In this document: in pieces, positions 18,847-27,836 of the stretch
Layout of the letters: each line of letters opens with the position of its first letter
How positions within the stretch are numbered: position 1 is the first letter of the stretch
Source of the DNA: DATKNA01 sp963755755
GTDB lineage: Bacteria; Actinomycetota; Actinomycetes; Actinomycetales; Kineosporiaceae
Direction of reading: 5' to 3'
Assembly (NCBI GenBank): GCA_963755755.1
Contig: CAVWLJ010000021.1
Span: forward strand, 44,319 to 108,318
Length of the DNA stretch: 64,000 nt
Position numbers and translations under genes: made by a program
The notes under the pieces: generated by a model
Database searches by the model: none
What the model was told of the DNA's origin: nothing
Seen by the model: only the letters and a program-made list of their open reading frames with translations

Positions 18847-19366
18847 CTACCCGGCCTCGCGGCGCACCGTCACCGGCGGCGGTGTCCGGAGCGTCTGGGC
18901 GACGACGCAGTACCGCTCCGCCAGCTCGACCAGCCGGTCGGCGGTGGCCTCGTCGGCGTCCGTCGCGAAGCGGAACGTGACGGTGATGTCGGTGAGACCC
19001 ACCGGCGCCTCGCGGTCCACGCCGAGGGTGCCGCGCGCGTCCCAGTGGCCCTCGACGACGACCTCGGCGTCCCGGAGCTCCACCCCCATCACCGTGGCGA
19101 CGCTGCGCAGGGTGACGCCGGCGCAGGCCGCGACCGCCTGCAGGCAGGAGGTCTGCGGAGCAGGCGAGGCCGCCGTCGCCACCGGTCGCGGGGTGCAGCC
19201 CCGCAGTGATGTCCCCGGCCCAGCCTTCGACGGTCGCGCTGATGCCGTCGGCGTCGAGGCGGGCGATCGCGCGCGAGGGTGTCAGCGCGGACGCCGGGTC
19301 GCTCCGGTACGCGTCCTTGAGGGGCTTCTGCAGGGCCCGCAGCCCCGCGGCGTCCAGAGCCGTCAT
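18847..19366 (-). CDS. OsmC family protein, one frameshift
   Basis: About 172 residues read across one indel near 19155. N-terminal part: ALQKPLKDAYRSDPASALTP and GLHPATGGDGGLACSADLL with the first Cys; C-terminal part: LQAVAACAGVTLRSVATVMG with the second Cys, then VELAERYCVVAQTLRTPPPV. OsmC proteins are thiol-dependent hydroperoxide reductases using this cysteine pair; this long N-terminal subgroup is less well studied. It starts at 19366, downstream of a long hairpin that separates it from the alcohol dehydrogenase gene. Confidence 0.78.
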
Positions 19367-19434
19367 GACCGCCACGCTAGCTCTCCGCGCCCGCGTCTGT
19401 CGGTCCGCCCGCTCGCGGCGGGGCCCGCCGTATC

Positions 19435-19500
19435 GTCGTTCGTCAATGGTCCGGGTGACACGACGTCCAGCCGCGTGTCGCCCGACCATTGACGAACGAC
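19435..19500 (-). terminator. Long-arm hairpin 10 bp after alcohol dehydrogenase stop
   Basis: Arms 19435-19462 and 19474-19500 pair over 17 perfect bases (starting GTCGTTCGTCAATGGTC) plus 6 more after a small mismatch, with an 11-base loop. It begins just after the stop at 19511. There is no T-run. Similar long-arm elements follow the stops at 40166 and 54953. Confidence 0.55.
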
Positions 19501-19510
19501 CGCACGGTCG

Positions 19511-20790
19511 TCACCAGAGGGTCAGCGAGTTCCGCAGGATGCGGGCCAGGTCGTCGTCGGTCACCTCGCGGGGCGCCGTCGCCAGCAGGCGCTGCTGCTG
19601 CGCGGCGCCGGCGACGAGGTCGTCGACGTCCGCCTCGGTGTAGCCGACGGCCGCGAGCCCGTTCGGCAGCCCGACGTCCCGCATCAGCGCGACGAGGGCG
19701 GCCGGGAGCCGCTCGCGGTCGTCGTCCGGCACCGCCTCGCCGGGGACGCCGAGCAGCTCCGCCGCGCGCAGGTGCCGGGCGGGATCCGCGTCGAAGGTGA
19801 AGCGGAACGCCTCCGGCGCGGTCAGCGCCACCGCCATGCCGTGCGGCACGAGCGGGTCGGCGTCCGGATAGCCCGCCGGCCGGAAGGAGCGCACGCGACC
19901 CGCGATCGGGTAGGCGTTCGCGTGCGGGACGTGGACGCCGGCGTTGCCGAACCCCATGCCGGCGAAGGTCGCCGCGTGCGCCATGTCGGTGCGTGCGTCG
20001 ACGTCCTCCCCGTCGGCGACCGCCCGGCGCAGCGAGCGGGCGAGCAGGGCGAGCGCGTGCTCGGACCAGAGGTCCGAGATCGGGTTGGCGCCGCAGTACG
20101 GCACCCGTTCGTGCGGCTGCTTGTGCCGGTAGGCGGTGTACGGCTTCGCGGTCCAGCTCTCCAGCGCGTGGCAGAGGACGTCGAGGCCCGCGGACGCCGT
20201 CACCAGCGGCGGCTGGGTCAGCGTGAGGAGCGGGTCGACGACGGCCAGCGTCGGGCGCAGCCGGGCGTGGCTGATCCCGGTCTTCACGTGCGCGTCCAGG
20301 ACGTCGAGGACGGCGATCGTCGTGCTCTCCGAGCCGGTGCCCGTCGTCGTCGGCAGCGCGACGAGCGGCCGCAGCGGGCGCTCCGGCGCGCGGCCGCCGC
20401 CGATCGGACGGTTGACGTAGTCGAGCAGGTCGCCGTCGTTCGTCGTCAGGAGGTCCACGACCTTCGCGGTGTCGATCGACGATCCGCCGCCCACGGCGAC
20501 GAAGCCGTCGAACGCGCCCAGCCCGCGTGCGGCCTCGACGGCGGCACGCATCGAGACGTCGGTCGGCTCGACCCGGACGCCGTCGTAGACCTCGGCCTCG
20601 ACCCCGGCCTTCTCGAGCGCCTCCACCACGCGGGCCGCGGCTCCGGTCGCCGCGACGCCCGGGTCGGTGACGACGAGGGCGCGCCGGACGCCGAGCTGCG
20701 CGGCGTCGTGACCGACCTCGTCCGCCGCGCCGGCGCCGATCTTGAGCTGGGGCGAGCCGTACGTGAAGACGGTCTCGGAGGAAAGGTCAT
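19511..20790 (-). CDS. Iron-containing alcohol dehydrogenase, hydroxyacid-oxoacid transhydrogenase type
   Basis: About 425 residues. N-terminus after a frame slip near 20780: TVFTYGSPQLKIGAG and GVRRALVVTDPGVAATG. Then GFVAVGGGSSIDTAKVVDL, ALPTTTGTGSESTTIAVLDV, DVLCHALESWTAKPYTAY, and VPHANAYPIAGRVRSF with metal-ligand His. The insertions and SWTAKPY motif fit the HOT (ADHFE1) branch, which moves hydride between 4-hydroxybutyrate and 2-oxoglutarate. The ATG at 20790 overlaps the thioesterase stop (ATGA) but is one frame off; an extra or missing T in the ACCTTTCC run explains it. Confidence 0.8.
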
Positions 20791-21242
20791 GCGTCCTCCA
20801 GCTGCGCGAGGGCGGCCCGGATCCCGGGCGGCACCGGCACCGGACGCCGGGTGTCCGCGTCGACGTAGACGTGCACGAAGCGCCCGACCGCGGCGGGGCT
20901 GTCGGCCTCGCCGAACAGCGCGAGCCGGTAGGTGACGCTGGAACGGCCCAGCCGCTCGAGGGCGATGCCGGCAGTGACCGGTTCGGGGAACCGCAGCTCG
21001 GCGAGGTAGCGGCAGCCGGTCTCCGCGACGATGCCGATCGCAGGCAGCCGGCGGATGTCCGTGCCGGTCGCCTCGACGAGCCAGCCGTTCACGGCGGTGT
21101 CGAAGAGCAGGTAGTGCACGGCGTTGTTGACGTGGCCGTAGACGTCGTCGTCGTTCCAGCGGAGCGGGACCGCACGGAGCACCGGGAAGTCGCCGCGACG
21201 CCAGCTCGTCGGGTCGACGTCCGGGAAGACCGGCTCGGTCAC
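20787..21242 (-). CDS. Hotdog-fold acyl-CoA thioesterase (4HBT family)
   Basis: A 151-residue hotdog protein: LRAVPLRWNDDDVYGHVNNA with the DxYGHVNN catalytic motif, YLLFDTAVNGWLVEATG, RYLAELRFPEPVTAGIALER, RSSVTYRLALF and GRFVHVYVDADTRRPVPVPP. Such enzymes hydrolyse acyl- or hydroxybenzoyl-CoA. The GTG at 21242 opens VTEPVFPDVDP; an upstream extension is possible but passes through the 18-bp repeats. Its TGA overlaps the ATG of the alcohol dehydrogenase, so they are one operon. Confidence 0.85.
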   Translation of the reverse strand: MTEPVFPDVDPTSWRRGDFPVLRAVPLRWNDDDVYGHVNNAVHYLLFDTAVNGWLVEATGTDIRRLPAIGIVAETGCRYLAELRFPEPVTAGIALERLGRSSVTYRLALFGEADSPAAVGRFVHVYVDADTRRPVPVPPGIRAALAQLEDA

Positions 21243-21295
21243 CCTCGCAGCCTGCCACAGCTCCCCCGCCGCCCCCGCTCCACCCGGCCCTTCTC

Positions 21296-21349
21296 GGCGA
21301 TCATGCACGTCGCGGCGATCATGCACTTCCCGGGGATCATGACAGCGTG
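21296..21349. repeat. Three 18-bp tandem repeats carrying GATCATG
   Basis: Units at 21296-21313, 21314-21331 and 21332-21349 share GG(C/G)GATCATG at exactly 18-bp steps; the first two also share CAC after it, the third diverges. They lie 55-105 bp upstream of the thioesterase start. The regular spacing suggests multiple binding sites for a promoter protein, or a small slippage repeat. Confidence 0.6.
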
Positions 21350-21374
21350 GTAGGAGACCTCGCGCGGAGAAGAT

Positions 21375-21414
21375 GCGGGGCGGGTGCGCCTGAAGGGTCG
21401 CGCACCCGCCCCGC
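21375..21414 (-). terminator. Perfect 15-bp hairpin terminator
   Basis: GCGGGGCGGGTGCGC at 21375-21389 pairs perfectly with GCGCACCCGCCCCGC at 21400-21414 around a 10-base loop. It sits downstream of the DUF4331 operon and upstream of the thioesterase promoter, all minus strand. Confidence 0.75.
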
Positions 21415-21469
21415 GGGTGGGATCGGGCCGGCTCGCATCAGCGCCCCGATCTCCCCTCCCCCCGTGACC

Positions 21470-21781
21470 TCAGGCGCCGGCCAGGGCGCCTTCGGTCACG
21501 GGCCACCTCGCCTCGACGACCCGCCCCCCGGGACGTCGACGGCGAGCACCGGACCCCCGTGCTCCGGCGACCAGAGCTGCCACCGCCCGGCGGCAGCGAC
21601 GGGTAGACGGCGGCGTGCACCAGCTCGGTCCCCCGTCCGCCGTGCGAGCACGGCGACGTGCTGCCGCGGCCCGGGCAGTGCCGTCGTCCGCCAGCGGCGA
21701 GACCTCGATCTCCGCCCCCGCCAGCGACGCCGGTGCCAGCAGCACCAGCGCACCGGTGTCGGCGTCCACGTCGACCATCAC
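21470..21781 (-). pseudogene. Small protein of the DUF4331 cluster, broken by several indels
   Basis: Pieced from three frames the product is about 105 residues: DTGALVLLAPASLAGAEIEV, HVAVLARRTGDR, VHAAVYPSLPPGRWQLWSP, VLAVDVPGGRVVEARW. I recall this as a short conserved protein of actinomycetes with no experimental function, sometimes labelled phosphodiesterase. About four frame changes occur within 300 bp. It follows the DUF4331 gene by about 50 bp on the same strand. Confidence 0.5.
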
Positions 21782-21833
21782 CGGGCCCTGACCCGCGGCC
21801 GCGTTGCGCGGCTCGGGACCGCGAAATGTCCCA

Positions 21834-23188
21834 TCACGCCGCCTGGCTGAAGCCGTCGTGCGGCGTGGCGAGGTACGGGAACGTGCCGGACGTCGACGGC
21901 GGCGTCGTCCCGTCCTTGATCAGCGAGGCCGCCGCGTCCGGCGTGTACGACGGAGCGACCAGCGGGTACGTCGCCCCGGCGATGGCTCGCAGTTCGACGG
22001 TGACGACGTCGTCGCGGACCCGGCGTCCGTTGGGGAAGCCGGCGGCGTCGCCGCCGACCAGCCCCAGCGGGTTCGGGTGACGACGCGGGCGGCACCGCGA
22101 CGTTGAGCCGCAGGACGTCGGCGATCGTCGGCCCGGTGTAGTTCTGGAAGCCGGGCACGACTCCCTTCGGCAGGCCGGTCAGGAGCACGGCGACGAGGTC
22201 GGCGCGGTCGGCCGTGAGCCCGGCGAGGTGCGGGAACACCCCGGGGTAGAGCACCGGGAGTAGCCGGGCGACCTCGGGCCGCTGGACGTACCGCAGGAAC
22301 TGCTTGTCGCCACGCGGAACGCGCCCGTTCCAGACGTCCTTGAGGCCCATCGGGATGAGCGCCTCGTTGACGAGGGGATTGCCGAGCCGCGAGACCTGCC
22401 GCCACGGGCCGTGCCCGCGGTAGGTGTCGTCGTGCGTGTCGTAGACCCGGGAGGCCCGCCGGCTCGCCGTCGTCCAGACGCCGATCGTCGCCGCCGGGTC
22501 GAGCACGTCCTTGGGACGCCGGCCGCCGGTGAGATCGGAGATCGGCACCTGGATCGCGATGCTGTGCACGTTGAGCCCGGCGAGCACGTCGACGCCGGGG
22601 GCGGCCGCGGTCGGGATCACGTGCAGGTTCTGGAACGGTCGCAGGTCGAGCAGGTCGAACACCGAGCCGAGGTCGACGAAGAACGCGTCGGCCCGCTGGC
22701 CGGCGAAGACCTTGCGGTGGCCGGGCAGGCGGTGGATCGCGTCGCCGGCGAGCGAGGGGTAGTCGGGGATGGAGCGCGGGCCCGACGTTGCACGGCGGGC
22801 TGGCCAGGTGCTTGCCGAGCACCTCCGTGCCGCGCCGCGTCGTCCGCGTCACGGTGTAGAACTGCCGCCGGTTGAAGTTCGGGTCCTTCAGGGATGTGAT
22901 CTGCCCGGTGTTGTAGAGGAAGGTCGTCGGGTCGAGCACCTCGGTGGTGAACCGGAACCCGTACGTGACGTCGGGCAGGATCGACGCCGAGTGCGACACG
23001 TGGATCTCGTAGAGCACGTCGTCGCCGAACTCGAAGAAGTTCGGGCCGCCCGCCGGCCCCTGCAGCGGGACGTAGTTCGCGATGAGCGTGACGGTGTCGG
23101 GGGCGTCGGGGCTGACGAAGGCGTAGAGGTCGGTGCTGTCCGCCACCGGGTCCTTGGCGATCTCGGGTGCTTCGCGGTGCGAGGACAT
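21834..23188 (-). CDS. DUF4331 family protein, two frameshifts
   Basis: About 450 residues across indels near 22790 and 22090. It begins MSSHREAPEIAKDPVADSTD and continues LYAFVSPDAPDTVTLIANYV, FEFGDDVLYEIHVSHSAS, then HVIPTAAAPGVDVLAGLNVH, IGVWTTASRRASRVYD, SRLGNPLVNEALIPMGLKD and a C-terminal stretch ending ATPHDGFSQAA. This is the typical DUF4331 pattern, a family of unknown function. The ATG at 23188 is 1 bp after the stop of the small Tat-type gene, so the two are coupled. Confidence 0.82.
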
Positions 23189-23189
23189 G

Positions 23190-23526
23190 TCAGCGCTCCC
23201 CTCGAGCGGCGTGGCGGGCCAGGGTGCGGGCCAGCTCGGGGTCGTGGACGACGACCTCACGCTCCCCGGTCAGCAGGCGCACCTCGCCGCGGGCGGGGTC
23301 GCGCAGGTAGGCGACGACGGCTTCGCCGGACGCCGGGCGCGCGCGGAGCCGGGGCCGCTCGATGCGGCGGCGGGGCCGGCCGTGGCGACGGCGGTGACGG
23401 CAGCGGCCCCGAGAACGGCGGCGGCACCCGGCGCCGGCCATGAAGGTGCGCCGGGTGGAGCCGGTGTCGGGCTCACGGGTCGGGATCGGAGGCGGGATCG
23501 GAGGGTGGCAGGGGTGTGGCGTTCAT
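23190..23526 (-). pseudogene. Small Tat-exported protein upstream of DUF4331, several frameshifts
   Basis: Joining frames gives about 110 residues: MNATPLPPSDPASDP, then TGSTRRTFMAGAGAAAVLGA with a twin-arginine motif (RRTFM) and hydrophobic segment, then GEAVVAYLRDPARGEVRLL and HDPELARTLARHAARGER. At least three one-base indels (near 23475, 23425 and 23340) break it. The family is a short Tat-signal protein that travels with DUF4331 genes in actinomycetes (from memory). Function unknown. ATG at 23526. Confidence 0.6.
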
Positions 23527-23676
23527 GACGGCTCCTCAGGCCTCGATGACGGTGTCCACGCCCTGCTTTCGGTGCCGAGGCCGCTGCGGATGGGTGCGGA
23601 TCCGGAGCCTTTTCGCCGCCGGCCCTCCACGGCGCCGCTGCGGATCGTGGTGCTCGGTCCGGTGATCGCCGCATCC

Positions 23677-23693
23677 CTTCCGCCCATCGGAAG
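23677..23693. promoter_or_regulatory. Candidate IclR-type operator upstream of aldehyde dehydrogenase
   Basis: CTTCCG-CCCAT-CGGAAG, a perfect 6-bp inverted repeat with 5-bp spacer, 85 bp before the dehydrogenase start. The same repeat with the same spacing occurs upstream of pobA (26872). Confidence 0.55.
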
Positions 23694-23778
23694 GACGGGC
23701 TCGCCCTGCACACGGCGTCGGCCTACCCTGCGCCTCGACGGCCCGTCGGCCGCCGGCGGTCGCGACGAGGAGGTCGGG

Positions 23779-25242
23779 ATGGGCTTGCTGGACGGGAACG
23801 GCTGGAGCGGCGGCATCTTCGTCGACGGGAAGTGGGTCGAGGGCGGCGCGGGCAGCGCACCCGTCGTCGAGCCCGCGACGGGCGAGGAGATCGGCCGCAC
23901 CGGGCGTGCGACGCCCGACGACGTCCGGCGGGCGGCCGCGTCCGCGGCCCGGCCCAGCGGGAGTGGGCCGCGCGGCCGCACACCGAGCGCGCAGCGGTCC
24001 TGCGCCGGGCCGGCGACCTCTGGCAGCGAGCACGCCGACGAGATCAGCGGCTGGAACATCCGGGAGGTCGGCGCCATCCCCGCGATAGCCGGCTTCGCGC
24101 TCGCGCGTCGCCACCCAGGAGTGCTACGAGGCCGCCGGCGCTGCCCTTCGCGCCCCTACGGCGAGCTGGTCCCCAGCGAGCAACCGCGGCTCTCGATGGT
24201 CCGCCGGCTGCCCGTCGGCGTGGTCGGCGTCATCTCGCCGTTCAACGTGCCGATCATCCTCGGCATCCGGTCGGTCGCGCCGGCGCTCGCCCTCGGCAAC
24301 GCCGTCCTGCTCAAGCCGGACCCCCGCACCGCCGTCGTCGGCGGCGTCGTCCTCGCCCGGATCTTCGAGGAGGCCGGCCTGCCGCCGGGGGTCCTGCAGG
24401 TGCTCCCGGGGGCGGGGACGTCGGCGAGGCGCTCATCACGGCCGACAGGTCCGCGTCGTCTCCTTCACCGGCTCGACCGCGGTGGGACGCCGGGTCGGCG
24501 AACTCGCCGGCCGGAACCTCAAGCGCGCCCACCTCGAGCTCGGCGGCAACTCGGCGCTCGTCGTGCTCGACGACGCGGACGTCGACAAGGCCGTCACCCT
24601 CGCCGCCTTCGGCTCCTTCTTCCACCAGGGCGAGATCTGCATGACCACCGGCCGTCACCTGGTCGCGGCGCGCCTCTACGACGAGTTCGTGGAGAAGCTG
24701 GCCGGCAAGGCCGCGAACCTGCCGGTCGGCGACCCGTTCCGCGAGCAGGTCGCGCTCGGCCCGATCATCGACGAGGAGCAGCGCGACAAGATCCACGGCC
24801 TCGTCGAGGCGAGGCGCGCCGGCGGCGGGCGGGTCGCGGCCGGCGGCGAGTACGACCGGCTCTTCTACCGGCCACCGTGCTCGCGGACATGGCGCTCGAC
24901 GCGCCTGCCTTCGCCGAGGAGGTGTTCGGGCCGGTGGCGCCCGTGACGCGGTTCACGAGCGAGGACGACGCGCTGAGGATCGCCGGCGACACCTACTACG
25001 GCCTCAGCCTCGGCATCGTCACCCCGGACGTGATGCGCGGTCTCGCGCTCGCGGACAAGATCCCGAGCGGGATCGTCCACATCAACGACCAGACCGTGAA
25101 CGACGAGGCCAACGCGCCGTTCGGCGGCGTCGGCGCGTCCGGGACCGGATCGCGCTTCGGCGGCGCAGCCGCGAACGTCGAGGCGTTCACGGAGACCCAG
25201 TGGGTGACGGTGCGCCGCGACCCTCCGCCGTACCCGTTCTGA
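23779..25242 (+). pseudogene. Benzaldehyde/vanillin-type NAD aldehyde dehydrogenase, many frameshifts
   Basis: Pieced across at least five indels the product is about 490 residues. It opens MGLLDGNGWSGGIFVDGKWV, then VVGVISPFNVPIILGIRSVA, AVLLKPDPRTAVVGG, HLELGGNSALVVLDDADVDK with the general-base Glu (ELGGN), FFHQGEICMTTGRH with the catalytic Cys, and EEVFGPVAPVTRF. The GEICMTTGRH form of the Cys loop fits XylC-like benzaldehyde dehydrogenases, which make benzoates. ATG with GAGGAGG upstream. Catalytic residues are intact despite the indels. It belongs with pobA/pca by function and by the shared operator. Confidence 0.75.
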
Positions 25243-25330
25243 TCTCGTCGCAGCCGCGCCACCCGCACCCCGGCGTTGATCCTGCGTCGTCGGGGCGCGG
25301 GAGGGCGTCGGGGCTGGTTGCCTGCGGCCC

Positions 25331-25538
25331 ATGGCCGACCGCGCGACCTCCGTGCACCCGGGGATCGGCGAATACGGCTTCCTCTCCGACGGCTCGACCG
25401 CTGCCCTCGTCTCCGGGACGGCTCCGTCGACTGGTGGTGCGTCCCCGCTTCGACGCGTCGAGCGTCTTCGGCCGCCTCCTCGGCCCGGACGCCGGGGCGC
25501 CTGCGCCCGCGGGGGACGCCCGCACCACGGCGGCCTGA
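25331..25538 (+). pseudogene. Truncated glycoside hydrolase family 15 (glucoamylase-like) N-terminus
   Basis: Starts MADRATSVHPGIGEYGFLSD, GSTAALVS, then in a neighbouring frame DGSVDWWCVP and FDASSVFGRLLGPDAG. This is the N-terminal signature of GH15 trehalase/glucoamylase-like proteins, normally about 600 residues. Only about 65 codons are left before stops, and the convergent pobA gene begins 97 bp later. The rest of the gene is absent from the window. The 25243-25634 stretch holds nothing else I can name. Confidence 0.65.
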
Positions 25539-25634
25539 TCAACGCCGCGCGGCGGCCGGCCCATCCGGAGCCGACACCGGCCGTCGGCGGCACCGAAGCA
25601 TCACCGCGATCGGCGTCCGCCTCGCGCTGACCGG

Positions 25635-26826
25635 TCAGAAGCCGATCGGCAGGCCGGCGTAGTTCTCGGCCAGGCCGGTCGCGCCGGCCTCGCTCGTGGC
25701 GACCCAGCGCAGCTGGGAGAGCTGGAGCTGGGCGTCGAACGGGTCGCCGCCGGTGTGCAGCATCGTCGTCATCCACCAGGAGAAGTGCGTGCAGCGCCAG
25801 ACCCGGCGCAGGGCGGTGTCGGAGTACGCGTCGGCGAGCGCGGGGTCGTTCTTGCGCAGCAGCGCGGCCGAGCGCCGGCGCGAGCAGCGCGACGTCGGCG
25901 ACGGCGAGGTTGAGCCCCTTGGCGCCGGTCGGCGGCACGATGTGCGCGGCGTCGCCGGCGAGGAACAGCCGGCCGTGCCGCATCGGCGCGCGCACGAAGC
26001 TGCGCATCGGCAGCACGCTCTTCTCGGTGATCGGGCCGGGCGTCAGGTGCCAGCCGTCCTGGCCGTGGCCGAGCCGGGTCGGCCAGCGCCTCCCAGATCC
26101 GGTCGTCGGACCAGTCGCGCGAGGTCGGTGTCCGTGCGGCACCTGCAGGTAGAGCCGGCTCACCGTGGCGGAGCGCATCGAGTGCAGCGCGAAGCCGTCG
26201 GGGTGCCAGGCGTAGATCAGCTCGTCGGTGGAGGGCGCCACGTCGGCGAGGATGCCGAGCCAGGCGTACGGGTAGGTGCGCTCCCAGGTCGTCGCGGCCG
26301 CGCGGGGACGGCGGCGCGGCTCGGGCCGAACGAGCCGTCGCAGCCGACGACGACGTCGGCGTCCACCCGGCCCGGCCGGCCGTCGGCATCGGTGAACGTG
26401 ACGGACGGTGGTCGGTCGCGAGGTCGTGCAGCGCGGTGTCGCTGACCTCGTAGCGGAACTCGCTGGCCGGCGGCGTCCCGGGCCGCCCAGGTCCTTGGTG
26501 CACCTCGGTCTGGCCGTAGACCGTGACGCCGCGGCCGACGAGGTCGACGAAGTCGAGGTGGTGCCGCTCGCTGCGGCCACTGCAGGTGGATGCCGCGGTG
26601 CTCGAGCCCTCGCGGTGCAGCCGGTCGCCGAGGCCGACCGCGTCGAGCAGGCTCGACGGTGGAGTGCTCGAGGATGCCGGCGCGGATCCGGGCCTCGACG
26701 TACGCGCGGGAGCGGGTCTCGAGGACGACCGACTCGATGCCCTCGCGCTCGAGCAGGTGCGAGAGCAGCAGCCCGGCGGGCCCCGCGCCGACGATCGCCA
26801 CCTGCGTCCGGACGCGATCCGGCCAT
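25635..26826 (-). pseudogene. pobA: 4-hydroxybenzoate 3-monooxygenase, many frameshifts
   Basis: About 395 residues when the frames are joined. VRTQVAIVGAGPAGLLLSHL is the FAD fold, EARIRAGILEHSTV is the PobA-specific block after it, then GLEHRGIHLQW, DADVVVGCDGSFGPSR (DG motif), LQVPHG, FLAGDAAHIVPPTGAKGLNL (second FAD motif) and ENYAGLPIGF at the end. It converts 4-hydroxybenzoate to protocatechuate with NAD(P)H. At least six one-base indels occur; the ATG at 26826 is itself one base out of frame with VRTQV. Divergent partner of nothing; reads away from iclR. Confidence 0.8.
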
Positions 26827-26871
26827 GCGCGCCAGTCTCGGGCGGTCGCGACCGATCCGCGCCAGACTCGC

Positions 26872-26888
26872 CTTCCGGCCACCGGAAG
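26872..26888. promoter_or_regulatory. Candidate IclR-type operator upstream of pobA
   Basis: CTTCCG-GCCAC-CGGAAG, a perfect inverted repeat (7 paired bases including the flanking G/C) 46 bp upstream of the pobA ATG. Same arms and spacing as the site at 23677. Confidence 0.6.
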
Positions 26889-27026
26889 CGACTCGCCGTG
26901 CACCCGTCGTGCGACGTTGCACGCGTCGTCGGGGTCCGGCGGCCTCCTCGAGGCCCGGCAAGGGGTGCATACCCAAGAACGGGTGCACGCCGTCGTGCGC
27001 TCGGTGGGCCGGCAGGACGGGCAGGG

Positions 27027-27788
27027 TCAGAGGCTGCGGGCGATCCCGGCGGCGGCGACCTGCAGCGCGGCCACGAGCCGCGGCCGGTCGCGGCCCAATC
27101 CCGGCACGACGATGCCGAGCGCGGCGACGACCTCGCCCGACGGCGTCCGCACCGGCACGGCGACCGAGCAGGCGCCGAGGCTCATCTCCTCGCTCGTCTG
27201 CGCCCACCCCTCACGCCGCACCCGGCGCAGCTGCTCCTCGAGCCGGCCGGGCTGGGTGATGGTGTACGGCGTCACCGCGGACAGGTCGGCCGAGCACCGC
27301 GGCCTGGACGTCGTCCGGCGCGTGCGCGAGCAGCACCTTGCCCACGCCGGTCGCGTGCAGCGGCAGCCGCGACCCGACCTGGCTGACCACCGGCACGGAC
27401 GCGTGCCCCGCCAGCCGGTCCACGTAGAGCCGCGCGGTGCCGTCCCGGACGGCGAGGTGCACGGTCGCCAGGGTCGCCGCGTAGATGTCGTGCAGGAACG
27501 GCGAGGCGACGTCGCGCAGCCCGGACTGCACCGGGGCGAGCAGGCCGAGGTCCCAGAGCCGCCGGCCGACCACGTACTCGCCGCCGCGGACGCCGGGCGA
27601 GCGCACCCCACGGCGACGAGCTCGGCGACGAGGCGGTGCGTCGTGGGCAGCGGCAGCCCGGCTCGGCGCGCGAGCTCGCTCAGCGCAAGTGCGCGGTGGT
27701 CGGCGTCGAAGGCGCCGAGCAGCGCCACGACGCGCGAGGCGACGGACGGCGCCGGGCAGTCGAGCTCTTGCCGGCCACCGGAGGCCAC
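27027..27788 (-). CDS. IclR family regulator of the pca/pob genes, two frameshifts
   Basis: About 255 residues. The helix-turn-helix lies in ALSELARRAGLPLPTTHRLV (residues about 35-60). The effector domain has EYVVGRRLWDLGLLAPVQSG, LHDIYAATLATVHLAVRDGT, LPLHATGVGKVLLAHAPDD, then GACSVAVPVRTPSGEVVAAL and LQVAAAGIARSL. Breaks fall near 27600 and 27300. Divergent from pcaH with 48 bp between starts, and adjacent to pobA: the usual place of PcaR/PcaU/PobR-type regulators that sense protocatechuate or 4-hydroxybenzoate. GTG start. Confidence 0.8.
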   Translation of the reverse strand: MASGGRQELDCPAPSVASRVVALLGAFDADHRALALSELARRAGLPLPTTHRLVAELVAVGCARPASAAASTWSAGGSGTSACSPRCSPGCATSPRRSCTTSTRRPWRPCTSPSGTAPRGSTWTGWRGTRPCRWSARSGRGCRCTRPAWARCCSRTRRTTSRPRCSADLSAVTPYTITQPGRLEEQLRRVRREGWAQTSEEMSLGACSVAVPVRTPSGEVVAALGIVVPGLGRDRPRLVAALQVAAAGIARSL

Positions 27789-27789
27789 T

Positions 27790-27806
27790 CTCCCACTCAG
27801 CGGAAG
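27790..27806. promoter_or_regulatory. Degenerate IclR-type site between iclR and pcaH
   Basis: CTCCCA-CTCAG-CGGAAG matches one arm of CTTCCG-N5-CGGAAG perfectly and the other at 4 of 6. It lies in the 48-bp iclR-pcaH intergenic region, where a divergent operator is expected. Weak alone; supported by the two perfect copies nearby. Confidence 0.35.
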
Positions 27807-27836
27807 CGCCGCCTACGGTCGGCGTCACTGACCGCC

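Noticed and set aside
19435..19500. Attachment site or transposon end
   Set aside because: No target duplication, no recombinase gene nearby, and position at a stop codon suits a transcript-end structure better.
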